Position numbers and translations under genes: made by a program
Assembly (NCBI GenBank): GCA_011037195.1
Contig: JAAEAF010000374.1
Location: 1 to 64,000, forward strand
Source: Triatoma infestans
Taxonomy: Eukaryota; Arthropoda; Insecta; Hemiptera; Reduviidae
Length of the DNA: 64,000 bases
Reading direction: 5' to 3'
Shown: positions 32,335-44,131 of the stretch, one piece after another
How positions within the stretch are numbered: the first letter of the stretch is position 1
How the letters are laid out: each line of letters opens with the position of its first letter
Notes under the pieces: generated by a model
What the model saw: only the letters and a program-made list of their open reading frames with translations
Database searches by the model: none
Told to the model about the DNA's origin: nothing

Positions 32335-32935
32335 TTGGCTCCTTAGGATATTACCAAAATATTAGCAAAGTTACTGTTTTTTGGGTGCCAAGGCATGTTG
32401 GTGTGCTAGTTAAAGAGAGGGCTGACACTCTGACAAGGAAAGGTGCTTTAACTTCCTTTATGGGGCATGATCCGTCTTCGGTAAGAGCTCAGTGCTTCGG
32501 CATGAATAGGACGTGAAAAGAGCACAGCTCTGGTGAACCTTTCTCTGGACTGAAGGAAGCTAAGGACGTACCAGAAAAGATCTGAAACGTGCATCATTAT
32601 GGGTAAAAATAGGCTTCGCTTGCTTGTGAGGCATTATAGGCTCAGGGGGCACGCGATAAAGTTGGGCTTCATCAATACGATAGCACCTGCAGATTATGTA
32701 GAAACATGGAGGAGACTCCAATCACATCTCCTAACAGACTGTGACGCTATCATTTAGAGAAGATGTGGCAGCCTGGGTACTTATCAGGTGTTGAGGGAAA
32801 ATATACTTTCCATAGAATTTTTCGATTTCTCAGAGATCTTAAGGGAGCTTAATTTAGAAAGGGTCCTGTAGGGTGAATAGTAGTCTTACTCGGGCACCAA
32901 TGGGGTGGCACAATAAATCTCTTTTGTCCGCAGTA
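32335..32935 (+). pseudogene. Decayed LINE 3' end
   Basis: Plus-strand pieces: VFWVPRHVGVLVKERADTLT (RNase H V-GHVG--NERAD motif), then a gap with stops, then STCRLCRNMEETPI (Cys-rich motif CRLC-x-EETPI) and FDFSEILRELNLERVL-like end. Same general lineage as the 8015 LINE but much older. No A tail is retained; it runs directly into an LTR. Confidence 0.7.
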
Positions 32936-32939
32936 CAAA

Positions 32940-33206
32940 TTCTAGGATATCTCGTGATAGATAAATAAACTATAAGTAAAGCTGAACACTGTATATAATT
33001 AATAAAAGTAGCACATACTGCCTGGACTTTACACTAAAATATATAAAATTTTTAGTGAGAGGTAAAGAGAAAGGTTGATGACGCGTTGTGACTGCTGTAT
33101 GAACTCTGCTGCAAGAACACTGACGGTAGACTCCCTCCTATGGCTGACCCAGCCTGTATTTAAACAGTTTCTTCCATTCTAGTCTGGCCTAAATTAGAGA
33201 GTGATC

Positions 33207-33250
<44 letters not shown>

Positions 33251-33280
33251 TTTGGATCCCACTCTTCGGATCCCATTACA
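32940..33280 (-). mobile_element. LTR, family D, with (TC)n expansion
   Basis: Contains tgcctggactttacac, gttgatgacgcgttgtgact, the gtatttaaacagtttcttcc promoter block, and ends cttcggatcccattaca at 33280, all matching the reverse complement of the 59141 LTR. A TC microsatellite (33208-33248) sits where the shorter gtctctctttctctgct is found in other copies. The left boundary is uncertain and I could not confirm a duplication. Confidence 0.75.
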
Positions 33281-33284
33281 CTGT

Positions 33285-34270
33285 CTCCACTGGTATGAGC
33301 CGCGGGCATCTTTTTCTTTTCTAATCATCAGTTATTTTTCCTAATCATACCTACTTTCCTCTGATAGATCTACAACTATAAACCAGCATCCGTGGAGACG
33401 TACGGAAACATTTCTTGAGAAAATGAGAGAGGAAAACTATATTGTAAGAGAAAAGTCATGAGAATATCATGTTCTCCCATCACATTCTTTATTCAAAATA
33501 CTAAAAAATAATAAACGGCACTAAAAAATAAGTCCTTTTTAGGTAGGAACCACTCAAGTTTATTGAATATTTAAACAATTTACATATTGCAATAACAAGT
33601 GATGAGATAGTAGTTCAGTGTTATTATATCCAATGGAGTTGTTGAGCCATGATTCGCTAAAACAATAACCGTTTGTAGAGGATGAGTATAGATGTGTACC
33701 AATCTGCATATTTAGATGATCCTCTCACTCTCTCTCACTCTGTCTAATTCTCTATTTCTCTCTTCACTAAATGCATTTTCCAGCCGTTAATACAATAACA
33801 AGTATATACAAGCTTCATCCACATTAACATCATCAACCATTATTACATAACGTTAAAAGCGTTTACATTTTTTTATTTATGGTATTTAATTTTCATATAT
33901 TTCACGCCAGTTTATTTAATATTCAGCATTTTATAGTAAAAAAATTGTCTACACTTCGTTTGTTAACAGTTTTTTTTTTTTTTAAAAAAAAGCTTCAGCA
34001 TTTCGATGATGGTGAAAAATATATATTTTTAAAAAATATAGGTATATATTAAAAATGTTTTTCAGATCGTCAGGCCTTTAGAATTATAACAAAATGTTTA
34101 TAGGGCAATGGCCGGCTAGTGGAGTGTTTTAAATAAAAAAAGGAATTAGAGCAATAAACCCGACTCGATTTCAACGTTATTTAACGTAGAGCAATAAAGA
34201 ATTCTTTTTTCTTTAAAAAAAAAACCCACTTGCCATTGCCGCCATATAAATATCTCATTAAATGTAAAAA
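33285..34270. other. No recognisable feature
   Basis: AT-rich. aatggccggctagtggagtg followed by ttttaaataaaaaaa (34105-34140) looks like a SINE or LINE tail but no head is seen. Confidence 0.35.
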
Positions 34271-34275
34271 AAAAA

Positions 34276-36082
34276 AAAAAATCTGGTGTGATACACCTAC
34301 ACAACTTTCTCTTACTCCAGTTTTTAAAAATTGTGATTGACAAATTTTATAGTTAATATACCAAAATTTAATGAAATTTGTCTGATTTTTTTAATGGAGA
34401 AAATCGAAAAAATTGAAAAAACTACTAAGTAAAAATGCCATTGCTGGTTGGCACTCTATTTATTTATAATTAATTTTGTTTAGATCGTAGTGTAATGACA
34501 TTGCTATGACCTTGCCATGTCATTACAACCATGGCAAGGTCATAGCAATGTCAAACCTTCACAACACATAACAAAGAAATAATAATTTATAACTAGTGGC
34601 CTAGCCGGCTGCTGTCTTCAAGACAAGGCCGCGGTCAAACAAACAAAACCAAGGGTCGATGCTTTACATCAAAGCAAGCACCGCTAAGGCTGGCCACTGA
34701 CCTAAATCGCTGGTCACCAAACTAACCAAGGTCGCACACTAGGACAGATGTCTTGGTGTGAGTGTTGCTAACACTAATATATAAACTTCGCCCCATTGGA
34801 AGAGGGGATGATTATATGACTTCAGTACGTCTTCAAGATTATTATACGAGCAGCAGTTTCCGCGTCCCTATACAGTTTTTATTTATACTTATTTCCTTAG
34901 TTGTGCATCTTAGTTCATTTATTTTAATCATTCTAAATTATTAGTTATTTATCTCCTATTTATTTCTAAGTATTTCTTGTTAATAGTTACCATTACTCAC
35001 GTTTAAATTATTGTACAAATACAGTCTATTTTTATAAATTCCGTGTTAATACTTCGAGCACTAACTTCCAAAATTCTCTAAACTAACTTCCGCCCTCTTC
35101 AAGACATCTACTACATACCTCAGGAATCACAATAAACGATTCCACTACAGTAGAATAATCAACTATGATAGCATATTAGAGAAAGAAAACATTAACCCCA
35201 CCCCTCCCCAAAATTGTAACATAATTATTATGTTATTATAATTATATAATTATGTTATTATTATGTTATGTTAAAAATAATTATGTTATGTTATAATTAT
35301 GTTATTATATTATATTAATTATTATAATTATGTTATTATTATATTACCCCCTCCCCTAAAAGCCCCCTTAAATGACTTTACCAGAAAAAATGTATCAAAT
35401 AAAAGGTGTAGCCCTTTTTTATATGTGTAGTCTTACATTCCTTATTTAAAGAAAATTGTTGGAGCCATTTTAGAAGAAAATAGCAGAAAACTGAAAAATA
35501 CTTTTCGATAAAAACGCACTTTCGGTCATCTGAGTTTCTTCAAACACGGAATTTCAACAATAAATTTAATTCTAATTAATATTATTTAAATGATAGAATT
35601 GTATAGAAAACTAAAATAGCACTTTAGAGAAATACCTAACCACACCTCTCCTCTAAAATTGCCCTTAAATGAATTTTCCAAAGAGAAATGTTTTAAGTAA
35701 AAGTTGTAGATCTTTGTATGTGTAGTTGATGTACTAAGTTTCAAGAAAATCGTTGGAGCCATTTTTGAAAAAAATCGCAAAAAAGTAAAAAAAAAAAAAA
35801 CCTACTCAGTAAAGGCGTACTTCCAGTTGAGGAATTTTGACAGATAACCTACTCTGCCGGATCCTTTGGTGATATCTAAATGGAATATTAAGTTTGAACT
35901 TTCTACGATTTTTCGTTTTTTGAGGTATGCTGTTTTACATACACACACCACATCATTTTGTAAAAACTACTTTTTTGGATTCAGGGTATTACTCAACTTG
36001 TATTTCCGGTGAAAACTTGATATCGAAAATTTGACACGATTACAATACTTCCTCTTACTAGGAATAAGAAGAGAAAGTAAAA
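34276..36082 (+). mobile_element. Family A element interrupted by a solo LTR
   Basis: Starts aatctggtgtgatacaccta after an A run and ends ataagaagagaaagtaa. Two core units; the first is split at tttagatcgtag | gtagaataatcaac by the LTR at 34491-35149. An AT-rich simple tract (ttatgttatt repeats, about 35220-35345) lies between the LTR and the rest of unit 1. Without the insert it is about 1.1 kb. Confidence 0.87.
34491..35149 (+). mobile_element. Solo LTR, new family H, with GTAG TSD and terminal hairpin
   Basis: 659 bp, TGTAATGACA...TTCCACTACA, flanked by GTAG (34487-34490 and 35150-35153). It has a TATA-like aatatataaacttcg near 34776 and AATAAA at about 35131, so sense is plus. A perfect 24-bp inverted repeat (34496-34519 and 34530-34553, 10-base loop) starts six bases into the LTR. 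The family (gypsy or BEL) is not decidable without internal sequence. The 60-codon frame at 34762-34944 is inside the LTR and is not a gene. Confidence 0.9.
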
Positions 36083-36359
36083 TATATTTATTTAAAAAAA
36101 AAAAAAAAAAAAAATTGCCCGTCTGCCTACAACATTTTTCATCCAATTAAGGCTAATCAAGTTAATTTTGACGTATTATGATCACTGATAGTTATTCACT
36201 TTGCTTAGGAGACTGAAATGTGAATCTGATGTGAAACAATCACATGAGTTTATCTTACTGTAGTTTTTACAATTATACCTAAAATTATTAATTTTTTCTT
36301 TAACCTTCAAAATTAACACATTTGTCCTAATATATATATTGAGTAACTACCGAAGCAGG

Positions 36360-36958
36360 TTTGATGGATGCAAGAAACATATAAATATATTAAATTAAGA
36401 AAAAATCAAAATATCAAGATAGTGACAATTACCTTGGAAAAAGGTACACGCAGGTATATGGAAACAGTTACTGGAAAAATTTAAGAACAATTATGGCATT
36501 GTACTACCCCTTCTTCTCACACGGGAGGCACTAAACGGACAAAAGAGAAACATTCTTTGCAAGACAGACTTGCTCTAAATATCAAGGTGGAACCATCGGA
36601 ACACTACTTCAGGAATCGCTCTCTATAAATATCTGTGCCAGTTTCACAATAAATTAAATAAGTTTATATCAAATAAGTTGTAGTTATTATTTTAACAGAA
36701 TATATTTATTGTTAACAGTGGTGATTTCTTAATTATTCTTATTACTTCTATCTCCAACATACAACCCCTTTTTCTACAACACCGCTCGTGCTACTACAAA
36801 CACATCATCAAACCATTTACATTACATTGGTGGCAGTGGTGATTTCTTTATTATTGCTAATACTTCATTCTCTTTTAAACTTGCATACTTACAAGCCCTT
36901 TATTATACAATACCGCTCGTGCTACTACAAATACACATCATCTCACCATTACATTACA
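36360..36958 (+). mobile_element. Solo LTR, family G variant, with duplicated 3' portion and CAGG TSD
   Basis: 599 bp, flanked by CAGG (36356-36359 and 36959-36962). The start TTTGATGGATGC is TGTGATGGATGC with one change. It matches the 13070 LTR through gaaacagttactggaaaaat and taagaacaattatggcattg. The 3' portion (gtggtgatttctt to ctcgtgctactacaa and cattaca) appears twice, at about 36718-36833 and 36834-36958, a tandem duplication of ~120 bp. The frame at 36788-36985 is an artefact. Confidence 0.88.
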
Positions 36959-37014
36959 CAGGTAGTAGAAATAATTACATTATAATGAGTAGAGGGCGCT
37001 AGTGTGCAGTTAGT

Positions 37015-37440
37015 GTTACAAGTTTAAAGGAAATCGTTAGTCATTTTCCTGAAAATTCCAAAAAATTTCAAAAACTTATTTTTTTTATAATCGTACTTCC
37101 GGTTAACTTATTTTCTTCAATTTATAATTCTAACAATGCTTCTAGGTGCTAATGGCCAAGGCAGTCGTTGCCCCCCCCCAAAAAAAAACAATGCTTCTAA
37201 CGTACTTGTTGATACATTCTAAATGTATGGAATAAAAGTGACAACCGTTTTAGAGAAAATAGCAGAAAACTGATAAATACTTTTCAGTAATCCGTTGTTA
37301 TCGTGTTTTATGGTATACGCAAAAACAATTTTTTTTATACTCGGAGGACCTTAAAACTTGTATTTCCGGTGAGTTAGAAAATTTGACACTCTCGCAATAA
37401 GAGAAAGTAAGAGTGACTAAACTCCTTAGTAAGAGAAAGT
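37015..37440 (+). repeat. Old, shortened family A copy
   Basis: Carries agtttaaaggaaatcgttag, atcgtacttccggttaactt, acaattttttttatactcgg (decayed ttggactcag) and ends with two copies of the closing aagagaaagtaa. Interrupted by the 42-bp insertion at 37145. Confidence 0.65.
37145..37186 (+). mobile_element. 42-bp retroposon tail insertion with 13-bp TSD
   Basis: The insert ggtgctaatggccaaggcag, tcgttg, a C run and an A run is flanked by a perfect duplication AACAATGCTTCTA (37132-37144 and 37187-37199). Duplication length and A tail fit target-primed insertion of an extremely 5'-truncated SINE or LINE. The parent family is not certain; the body loosely resembles the 3' end of the 21361 SINE. 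Confidence 0.8.
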
Positions 37441-37444
37441 AATA

Positions 37445-38345
37445 AGTAAATTATAAGATTTATTTACTTTACTAATTGTCTCTTTACTAATAGTACGACA
37501 CGTATAGAATGTAACAATAAAAACTAAATAGAAATTGAAAGTGGTTGCCATAAAAAAAATGTTATAAAATATGTTTTACAACAATGTATAATGTAAACAA
37601 ACATAGAAAACAAAACTAAAAAATAAAACTTTGACAAAAACCAATTAATTACAAATTTTACGATCTGGAACTAATACTATTTCGAACTAATACACACACA
37701 CACACACACACACACACTCACGACGACATTAACATACTATGTATGTTTATACACCTTGTGAAGTTTTGTATTTTACCCTTTTCTTCAATCCAAGTCCAGA
37801 CGACGGTTTTTCTGTCTTGTTGTTAGAAAAAATAAATAAATAAATAAAATATTCTCACGTAGGTAATTTATGCGTCTGATATAATTACGATCGTTATCTA
37901 ATGAGAGAATGGTGTAAAATTTCCATGTCTGTCTGGTCAAGGTGTGAAAAACCTCAACACACACATACATCCCAAACACAAACAAACATTAATAAACAAA
38001 AAAAAAAAAATGCTGTCCTGATGTTTAGTAATAAAATCGATTATAATCTAAATTTTTATTACCTAGGATGAATGTTTATGGCTTTGTTGTCTTTCAATAA
38101 TGCTCATGTTTCAATTTGTTGTGAATCGTATTTTATGTTATTTAATTTTATTCCTGTAATCAAACCTGAAATTTTATTAATTAAGTTTTAATTTTAAATT
38201 GTTTCTTAAATTAAATATTATTCTAAATAAGCGGTTTTTAAGCGGTGAATTATGATTCCTTTGCGTTAAAACTCACACTTTTTGTTTTTTAAACCCTCTA
38301 GCGTTTATTTAAAAAAATTCTAGAACTCAAAAGAGACGAAACCTT
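37445..38345. other. No recognisable feature; (CA)n tract
   Basis: AT-rich, with a CA microsatellite at about 37691-37717. Short frames show no domain. Confidence 0.4.
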
Positions 38346-38362
38346 ACAGGAGCTTCAAATTT

Positions 38363-38797
38363 ATTATTATTATTTATCTGTGGGGTGGGATAAAACCCTA
38401 GGCTATCCATAGCCTCAATGGGCTCATATAGCTACCCCAAAAAAAACAACAATAAACCGGATCTAGAACAAATATTCAGACCCGGGTCTAATCCATCTAA
38501 AATTCACCGCAGTCGGAACAATAACCTTAAGGGGAAATAGCGTAAGCTCTTCCATATACATCCTGTTCCGACCAAAGATCCTGAACCTAATTTCCTCACC
38601 ACCCAGGCAATCTGTCATAAGATAGATGGGTGTTTCCTCCTCTGTCTCACAGCCACTACGAAATGGATGCGGCATGAGCCACATTACGTGGAGATGTCTC
38701 CTTAAACCACAATGTTCAGTAAGGGATCCAACCAAATGCCTGAAAGAGCTCCTTAGAGACACAGCAACGTCTCACTAATAGCCCTGTCCGGTCCCCC
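38363..38797 (-). mobile_element. 5'-truncated LINE with 13-bp TSD and TAA-type tail
   Basis: Flanked by GAGCTTCAAATTT (38350-38362 and 38798-38810). The minus-strand frame (38463-38762) reads FRHLVGSLTEHCGLRRHLHV, then a Cys-poor version of the terminal motif, CETEEETPIYLMTDC. The 3' UTR (ctatatgagcccattgaggc, ccaccccacaga) ends in taaataataataata rather than poly(A). Tails of this kind are known for I-type LINEs. It differs from the LTGHC/CRFC family of 8015. Confidence 0.88.
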
Positions 38798-38954
38798 GAG
38801 CTTCAAATTTGATGTTACATTTAAGTTTTACTACATCATAAGCAAAAGTTTCAGGAAACCCGATAACCTGAGCTGTAATTTTACTGATTTCTATTTTATT
38901 CGCTTCTCTTTTTTTTATGTATATAGAAAATTGGCTCCAACTATTTTCTTTAAT

Positions 38955-39385
38955 TTTTTTTTTTTTTTTTAAGAATGTCTAGCGTCCTTGGATTTCCGCC
39001 ATTAGACATCCCCAGTAGTACATCATCGCCTGCCTTACGTATTTGTTGTCGAAATCTAATGCATGACACCAAATGAGAGCCAGTCATTTCCTTAGCACCA
39101 TGTACAACCCTAAAGCGGCTCAGGTACGCCTGGAGAGTAGTTATGCCCAGTCATTAACCTAAAACATGGAACATTTCATGGACAACATTTCTTCGCGGGT
39201 TGTCCTCCTTGTCCCATCAGCCAAATTCATGGTGTTTTCCTCGAATAAAACTTTTGAAAGTATTGCGGATGATCCTGTTCTAGTTCCGAATCCAGCTTCG
39301 ATACTGATCCGCCTTTTCGTTCCCCGGAATACCGCAATGCTTGGTACACCCACCCATATTAGACAATTGGGCAAATTATAGTTGC
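38955..39385 (-). pseudogene. Decayed LINE 3' fragment with A tail
   Basis: The T run at 38955-38973 is a minus-strand A tail. Upstream, the minus strand reads LPNCLIWV-PKHCGIPGNEKAD across one shift, a diverged RNase H H-G-PGNEKAD motif, then stops and frameshifts. It sits inside a family A phrase (ttggctccaactattttctt). The Cys-rich end is not recognisable. Confidence 0.6.
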
Positions 39386-39509
39386 AAACTACAAATTATG
39401 AACTGTTACAATAGTTGACATGTAGTTATTATTAACAAGTACAAATGCAATTGTAATTGTAATTAATCTTGATATGTGAACATATCTTGATATAATTAAT
39501 CTTAATCCA

Positions 39510-40358
39510 GTGAACAGCATAGCTGAAAAACGAAAAACCGCAGAAAGTTGAAACTTGATATTCATTCCGTTTAGGTATCACCATGGGATCTGACTGTACG
39601 TTATCTGTCAAAATTCCTCAACCGGAAGTACCACTTTACTAGTTGGTTTTTTTTTTTTTTTTTACTTTTTTGCGATTTTCTTAAAAAATGGCTCCGACAA
39701 TTTTCTTCAAACTTTATTATATCAACTACCCATACAAAGATCTACAACTTTTATTTAAAACATTTCTCTGGAAAAATTCATTTAAGGGCATTTGTGGAGG
39801 AGAGGTGGGGTTAGGTTTTCCTCAAAAGTGCTATTTCAGTTTATTATACAATTCTATCATCTAAATAATATTAATTAGAATTTAAATGTGTTGTTGAAAT
39901 TCCGAGTTTGAAAAAAATTGGATGACCGGAAGTGCTTTTTTACTGAAATGTATTTTTCAGTTTTCTGTATTTTCCCGAAAACGGCTCCAACGATTTTCTT
40001 TAAACTAAGAATATGAACTACACATATAAAGGGCTACACTTTTTATTCGAAACATTTCTACTGGTGAAATCATTTAAGGGGGTTTTTGGAGGAAGGGTGG
40101 GGGTAATGTTTTTTTCTAAATTGCTATCATAGTTGATTATACAATTCTACCATTCAAACAAAATTAATTAGAAATAAATAAATTGATGATCAAAATTCCT
40201 AGTTTTAAGAAAAATCAGTAAACCGGAAATGCGCTTTTACTGAACATTTTTTCCAATTTTCGACGAACTCCCTCGAATTTCATCAAATTTGGTACACAAA
40301 TTATCAAATTTGTAGATTAGATTTTTCAAAACTGGACTAAGTGTTTCACACCAGATTT
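39510..40358 (-). mobile_element. Family A element, minus, left end missing
   Basis: Begins gaacagcatagctgaaaaac, includes accggaagtaccactttact, two core units (39665-39950 and 39955-40235), ggaaatgcgcttttactgaa, and ends gtgtttcacaccagattttt. The outer hairpin and microsatellite segment are missing on the left. Confidence 0.82.
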
Positions 40359-40359
40359 T

Positions 40360-42190
40360 TTTTAATTGTTTCTAAAGGGTTTGTGAGAAGCTGCGGCTTT
40401 AGATTATCCATAAATTAACTGTCAACAGAGTTAATAAATAAAGTACCTTAATTGTTATAATAAGTTATATATTTATTTAACATATTATCATTGGGAAAGT
40501 TATTATATTTATTTATGCCAAGCAATGAATTTTATTACTAGCAGCACTTTTAGTAAAATAATTGGATGGTTTTACTAAAGAAATTGTCAGTTTTAATGGC
40601 ATTTCCCCCCCTTGAAGGGATGGTACTTGTGTGTGTGTGTATAGCCTGAAGACGTCATGTTTTGCAAAAGAGGTTAAGTGTTTTGTACTAGGGGATGAAA
40701 ATGGAAGTATGTTTGTGCAACCGGAAGTAGTAGTCTACATGAGGGTGAATATGAAGCAACGAACGTTCTTGTAACATTACCATTCTGTCTGTCCTAATGT
40801 CAGCAAAGATCTAGCGATTATGTTGCTAATCTGACTACGGCAGAATAAACGAAGCGGGGTGAGGGATAAACGAAGAGAAGTAAGTGATGTCTTAGTTCGA
40901 CGTCTGGTTAGAAGGGAGGAATTGAATAGCAAATACACAAAGTGAATACACTGTGCACCGCACAAACATACATATATACATATACCAAAGAGAAGTGTAA
41001 AGCTGTGTCTGTGGCAAAATGTCTTCAACTTTGAGCGCAGTCTGTTAGCTGTAGTTTACTATACAAGTACAAACTTTATCCGAACCATGGCTGGCATCGT
41101 ACACACACACACAAGTTCACTGCCTCCAACTTGCTTGCTCCTTGTACACAAATAAAATATAGTGCAGCGGATCCTACCCCCAATGGTGACGACGAGTACC
41201 ATAATGTCATATAAGTTGGCAAACATGTAACTACTTACTCTATGTCCCCCGTATATCTTCATGGTATATTTGTCGTGGTATTTCTCTATACTATAACCTT
41301 CTATCCGTATCAACCCAGTATATAACCTCACCCCCATATACACGCTATATCAACTACTTATTTTCCTTCTTTCCCCACTTTTTTCTGGTGTATATATATG
41401 TGCACGAACAAATATTATAAAAGGTATATTTAGATAATAATTCTAATATCAACAAACAAAAATAAACGTATACATATATGTCCTATATTTTATGTATATA
41501 GAACATTCAAATTCCTTCTTGAATGTTTTTGTTTCATGTTTTTATGGTGAATTACTGCTGTCAGTGAAAGAATTACGATCTTAGATTTTCAACATGGAAT
41601 TTCCATTATTTGGCTAAAAAACCACTCTGGCATTAGCCAGATAATGAAGTGGCTAATGCCTTGTAAGCCAAAATACCATTCTGCATGTTCCACGAACTCA
41701 GATTCCCTATTTAAATAGCAGATGAATTATGCTACGTTTAGATCTGACATTTATTGCAAAAAAAATTCTGTCGGACAGTAAAGTGTTGCTAATGTAACGG
41801 TACGAAATTTGTGTCTGACGTATGTAGTTAAATTGTCAGTAACATGTGTCCTACACATCTACTGTATTTTTTTTCTAGCTTCTTTTTTTGAAACTATCAC
41901 TTTCGTATTTGTAACATTTGCCCGGGAAAATTGATTTATTTTTGGAAGAGGATTCTGAGGAAAAAGTTAACGTTATGCTTTCCTCTGAAGTAACACTCAT
42001 GTTAGTTCAGTACAATCTATGGTTCTGCATCTTATAAATAATAAAATAATAAAATTATGTGAGCGTTTCCCACCAGATTTATTTTGTATTATTATTGTGA
42101 TCTTAAAGTTATAAAATACAACGTAATACACAAAATAAATAAATAAATAATTTTTTTTGTTTTTCTAAATTAAGACGCTGTTTTTCAAAA
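40360..42190. other. No recognisable feature
   Basis: AT-rich. Contains short CA/GT tracts (40628, 41100) and frames at 40777-41028 and 41059-41343 without a recognisable domain. Bases 41870-42010 retain faint family A-like phrases. Confidence 0.35.
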
Positions 42191-42199
42191 TAAAATAAA

Positions 42200-43192
42200 A
42201 AATCTGGTGTGAAACACTCACACATCATTCTCTTACTCCAGTTCTCAAAATTATAATTGACAAATTTTATAGTTTCTGTACGTAAATTTAATGAAATTCG
42301 TCGAAAACTGAAAAAAATTGTTCAGTAAAAGCGTACTTCCGGTTAACAAATTTTCTTGAAACTCAGAATTTTGGCCATCTATTTATTTCTAATTAATTTT
42401 GTTTGGATGATAGAATTGTATAATCAACTACGATAGAACTTTAGAGAAAAACATAACCCCACCCCTCGTCCTCCACCAAAAGTGCCCTTAAATGAATTTT
42501 CCCAGAGAAATGTTTTAAATAAAAGTTGTAAATCTTTGTATGTTTAGTTTATATAGGAAGTTTCAAGAAAATCGTCGGATACATTTTTAAGAAAATCTCG
42601 AAAAGGTTTAAAAAATCTTTTTAGTAAAGTAGTAATGTAAACGCACTTCCGGTTATCCGATTTTTTTTTTTTAAACTTGGAATTTCAACAACATATTCAA
42701 TTCTAATTAACATTATTTAGATGATAGAATTGTTAAATAAATTGAAATAGCACTTTAGTTGAAAACCTAACCCCATTCCTTCCCCCATAACTGCACTTAA
42801 ATGAATTTTCCCAGAGAAACATTTTCAAATAAAAGTTGTAGCTCTTTGTATGTGTAGTTGATATACCAAGTTTAAAGAAAATCGTCAGATCCATTTTTTG
42901 AGAAAAAAGAAAAAAAAAAAACAAGTAAAGTGGTACTTGCGGTTATGGAATTTTGACAGATAACCTACTGTCGGATCCCATGGTGATACCTAAACGGAAT
43001 ATCATGTTTCAACTTTCTATGGTTTTTCGTTTTTGAGCTATGCTGTCCACACACAAACACACACACCATTTGCTAAAAACCACTTTTTTGAACTCAGGGG
43101 ATCTCAAAACGATATTTCCGGTAAAAATTCGATATAGAAAATTTGACACGATTACAATACTTCCTCTTACTAAGGAGTAAGAGAATGTAAAA
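42200..43192 (+). mobile_element. Family A element, complete
   Basis: Starts aatctggtgtgaaacactca and ends aggagtaagagaatgtaa. Two core units. The microsatellite position holds tccacacacaaacacacaca. Preceded by an A-rich run, as are other plus-orientation copies. Confidence 0.9.
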
Positions 43193-43194
43193 AT

Positions 43195-44130
43195 TGGTGT
43201 GACGCAAATTATTTAAAATTTAATTGTTTGTTTGTTCTTAAAAAAAAAAAAAAAAATTGCGGGTATAATTATAATTTTATGGGGTTTTAGAATGAGATGG
43301 TTGGCATATGAAGAAGAGGCTTTACTATGGCACAATTATATACAACAGTGTTTTGGTGGGAGCTTTTATGTTCCGTTGTGCGCGTATAGTATGATACTTA
43401 TAAAATGGTGTGAGTAATACACAGAGATCTCGAGCCTTCTTATAGTATAACTTTAAAGTGTACTTATAAAACATAAGATCTTGGCAAGCAAAATCTCACT
43501 TTTCCATTACTGCTTGGCTTTAAGAGAGCAAGCAAGAGATGCTTATGGTTGAGCTGTTTAAGAAGTACCATCGCTTCAACCTCATTACAACAAAGCAATT
43601 ATACCAACCGAATACATAGGCAATTAGTGGGGATAGTTAGTTCTCTTTCGTTTTTTAGTTTAATACAAGTTCTATTTTTGTTTTGTTTTTATTCTTTAAT
43701 GTTTATAAGATACGTTTTAAGACTCAGCTTTGTTTTTAGTCTGTAAGAAGCATCGAAAATATAATTAGTTTTTTGAAATTAGAAAATTAATCCGTTTTTA
43801 TACGTTAAATTTTTTTTTTTTTTTGCATTATTTTTGCTACCCACAAAATAGTAATGGCCAAAAGATAAGAGGATTTTGGACATGACTTCATTAAATCGAA
43901 ACATCCTATTAATTTAATGAATGAAATAGATCAAGAGAGAAATACTTCAGTGAAGCAAGGCTGCTCAACGATGTTGAACTGCTAGATGACACAGCGTACC
44001 AATCAATCGAGAGACATGAGTTTCACGAGATTTTGATTTGATGATTAAGTAAAAATATCTAATCGTTAAAGGAGATGATTTCAGGTATCTCATGCGAGAC
44101 TGAAATAGTCAGGATATTATGAAGCCTAAA
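43195..44130. other. No recognisable feature
   Basis: AT-rich with an A run at 43241-43257 and a T run at 43809-43824. Frames at 43232-43417 and 43549-43746 show no domain. Confidence 0.35.
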
Positions 44131-44131
44131 A

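Noticed and set aside
32989..33284. CTGT on both sides as the duplication of the family D LTR
   Set aside because: LTR homology continues to the left past the first CTGT, so the match is a coincidence inside the element.
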